Shown here piece after piece: positions 62,160 through 64,000 of a stretch of DNA of 64,000 nucleotides. Position numbers and translations under genes: made by a program. Source of the DNA: Ceratopteris richardii. Its lineage: Eukaryota > Streptophyta > Polypodiopsida > Polypodiales > Pteridaceae. Numbering within the stretch: the first letter of the stretch is position 1; every line of letters begins with the position of its first letter. The stretch spans positions 168,917,996 through 168,981,995 of the forward strand of contig CM035413.1 of assembly GCA_020310875.1 (NCBI GenBank), read 5' to 3'. The notes below the pieces were generated by a model, which saw only the letters and a list, made by a program, of their open reading frames with translations, did not search any database and had not been told where the DNA came from.

Positions 62160-62818
62160 TGTTGGCAGTAGCAGTAGACAGAGGCATAGAAGACGCGGAA
62201 GCATGTAAAGATAGAGCAGGGAGCTAGTCGAATCAATTTATTCAAAGATTTATGTTTTATAAATATTCTTCAAAACCTCCAACATTGATTTTCATCATTA
62301 TTGTAACATATGTAACATAGAAAAACCCTTTTTTGTAATCCATAGCTCCAATTTGTGCAAGCCGAGGAGTCCTCGAGCTTGAGGAGCTTAGGTAGAATGA
62401 GCGTATCAATTTTGGTTATTTTTAGACATTGTTTGCCCTTTCAAATAGCACTTAGACCTATTTTTTAACTATGCCAGTCACTAAATGTGAAACCGGTCAA
62501 AACTAGTTTAAAATCTATAAAAAGAGCTAGAGAGCTCATTTTTGAGGTTAGCTTGTTTGAGTAGAGAAGAGCTTAGAGCTAGTTTGAGCTTGTAAGAGTG
62601 TTCTTGAGTAATAGAGTTGATTTCTCACCTTCCATTGTGTCTTGCTTGTCTCTTCGTTGTGTGTGTGTATGTGTGTGTGCATCTCTATGCTTCTCACCTT
62701 CACTCTCACTACATCTCATGTTCACGATCTTCATATCACTCCTATCTCTTCCGCGGATTGACATTAAGGAGGTGGAGCTTCTTAACGTGGTTCTCACCAT
62801 TGTGCTAGAGCAACACCA
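62160..62818 (+). repeat. 5' LTR of a second gypsy-type element
   Basis: Starts TGTTGGCAGTAGC exactly where array 2 breaks off and ends CAACACCA four bases before a TGGCGCC primer site. A TATA box (CTATAAAAAG, 62515-62524) lies in the middle, followed by a pyrimidine/GT-rich leader. Its sequence differs from the LTR at 4092-4756, so it is another family. The partner LTR is outside the window. Confidence 0.65.
62515..62524 (+). promoter_or_regulatory. TATA box of the second gypsy LTR
   Basis: CTATAAAAAG, about 300 bp before the LTR end. Confidence 0.5.
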
Positions 62819-62822
62819 AATT

Positions 62823-62840
62823 TGGCGCCGTTGTTGGGGA
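62823..62840 (+). other. primer binding site of the second gypsy-type element
   Basis: TGGCGCCGTTGTTGGGGA; identical to the site at 4071-4088 (minus) except TT for CC, again a C-to-T pattern. Confidence 0.8.
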
Positions 62841-64000
62841 TCGAGTCTAGGAAGAATGTGTGATGGTAAGAGTATAGCAAGAAGTGGTGTTGGAAGGTAA
62901 AATTTTCAGTTTTTGTTGTTGTTTTTAGTTAGTTTTTAGTGTTTTTCACCTCTCCCACACTCCATCTTCATCACCGCATCATCATCTCCAACTCCAAAAA
63001 AAATCAGAAAATTCACCATATCCACCCATTCTCCTCATTTCCCCTCATTTGTGCATGTGCAAGAGAGAGAGAGCTTTTGTGCTTGTGTGTACTTGTGTGT
63101 TTTTGAGTTTTCTTGCAGGTACAGAGCTCCAGTGCATCAGGAAAGCTTGGAAAAGGTAAAATTTCACTTTCTGTCAAAGATCTGCCGAGTGTGTCAGACC
63201 ATCGTGATGATCTGCCAAGTTCGGTAATTTTGGTAAGCGATCACACCACGAGGTAGGCGACACAAGCATATGCACGAATCCACAGACGCATTTCAAAAAT
63301 TCACACTTTGGTGGACCATCGCGATTGGCTCAGACCATCGCGATTGGCTCAGACCATCGCGATTGTGTCACACCATCACGATTGGCTCACGCCATCGCGA
63401 CGGCTCGGTCGGACCATCGCGACGGTCTCACACCATCGCGACGGCTCACTTGAGCCATCGCGACGGTTCACTTGGGCCATCGCGACGATCGCGTCGACCC
63501 CACGCCATCGCGATTGGCCCATGCCATCGCCTCGATAGTGCCACGTGTCAAATTAGACCATCGAGATTGCTTACTAGCCATGCCATCACGACGAGACCCT
63601 TACACCATTGTGACAGCTCAAAATTTGGACCATCGCGGTTGGCTCACGCCATCGCATCGGTGACCATTGCGACGGTTCACTTCGGACCATCGCGATGGTT
63701 CACGTTGACCGTTGACTGACGCCATCGTGATTGTTCACTCAATCAGACCATCGCGACGCCTCACCCCGACCATCGCGATTGCTCACATTTAGACCATCGC
63801 GACTGTGAACTTCAGACCATCGCGACGGTTTGCGCATAACGCCATCGCAATGGTTCGCCTGGACCATCGCGACGGTCCCAGACCATTGCGATCATCTCAG
63901 ACCATCGCGATTGCTCACCCAAACGCAAATTTTAGGGTTTGATTTTTTGACCAATTTTGGGGCTATTTTTTGAAAATTTTTGGATCATTGCACTCATAGG
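62841..64000 (+). other. leader of the second gypsy-type element, runs off the window
   Basis: No gag frame is reached by 64000. The region contains GT/GA-rich stretches and the CpG minisatellite at 63192-63920. Confidence 0.5.
63192..63920 (+). repeat. CpG-rich minisatellite (CCATCGCGA)
   Basis: I count about 28 units with core CCATCGCGAY(T/G)G spaced by 15-40 bp of variable, often TCAC- or TCAG-containing sequence. The core holds the palindrome TCGCGA. Overlapping open frames here are repeat artefacts. Confidence 0.9.

Noticed and set aside
63270..63719. Open frames rich in Pro-Ser-Arg and His-Arg-Asp across the CpG minisatellite
   Set aside because: All three frames are open because of the repeat structure.

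Overview
This is nuclear DNA from a land plant with a large, repeat-rich genome. The evidence is a two-exon piece of a calcium-dependent protein kinase gene with plant-type splice sites, plus many Ty1/copia and Ty3/gypsy elements primed by tRNA-Met or a TGGCGCC-type tRNA. TE-filled gene space and several plant-unusual gene families would fit a fern, lycophyte or gymnosperm, but I cannot name the species. There are no prokaryotic features, CRISPR arrays or recognisable tRNA/rRNA genes.

Layout. 1-4756: 5' end (LTR, primer site, leader) of a gypsy-type element on the minus strand, inserted in an old copia relic (4757-6115). 6880-8780: gypsy integrase relic with part of an LTR. 9016-10944: exons 2 and 1 of a CDPK gene (minus). 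12211-26617: remnants of one old copia family, here called family A. One of them is split by a young, intact copia, element B (14353-20849), whose two 1043-bp LTRs differ at only three positions and whose 1400-codon gag-pol frame is open. 26618-27807 plus 40410-41690: a gag-protease relic split by a minus-strand family A copia (27808-40404, target duplication CAACA). That copia is itself split by a 7.6-kb DNA transposon with 28-bp inverted ends (31657-39298). 42453-53743: another family A copia, split by a palindromic, apparently non-coding LTR element, here element C. 53946-62159: two related arrays of a 14/15-bp AT-rich minisatellite flanking exons of an unrecognised gene. 62160-64000: 5' LTR, primer site and leader of a second gypsy-type element, with a CpG-rich minisatellite.

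The most interesting part is the 7.6-kb DNA transposon. It carries three decayed genes: a multi-exon, transposase-like gene (+), an unrecognised multi-exon gene (-), and between them a histone H3-like gene (+). The H3-like gene has its own TATA box, an H3-like amino end, a long unrelated middle and a well conserved H3 histone fold. Its two in-frame stops fall exactly where H3 has Arg and Gln (CGA to TGA, CAG to TAG). Because the copia gag reading resumes on both sides with a target duplication, the histone gene must have arrived as part of, or inside, a mobile element.

Only the CDPK exons and the element B polyprotein look intact. Nearly everything else is decayed, largely by C-to-T or G-to-A changes.
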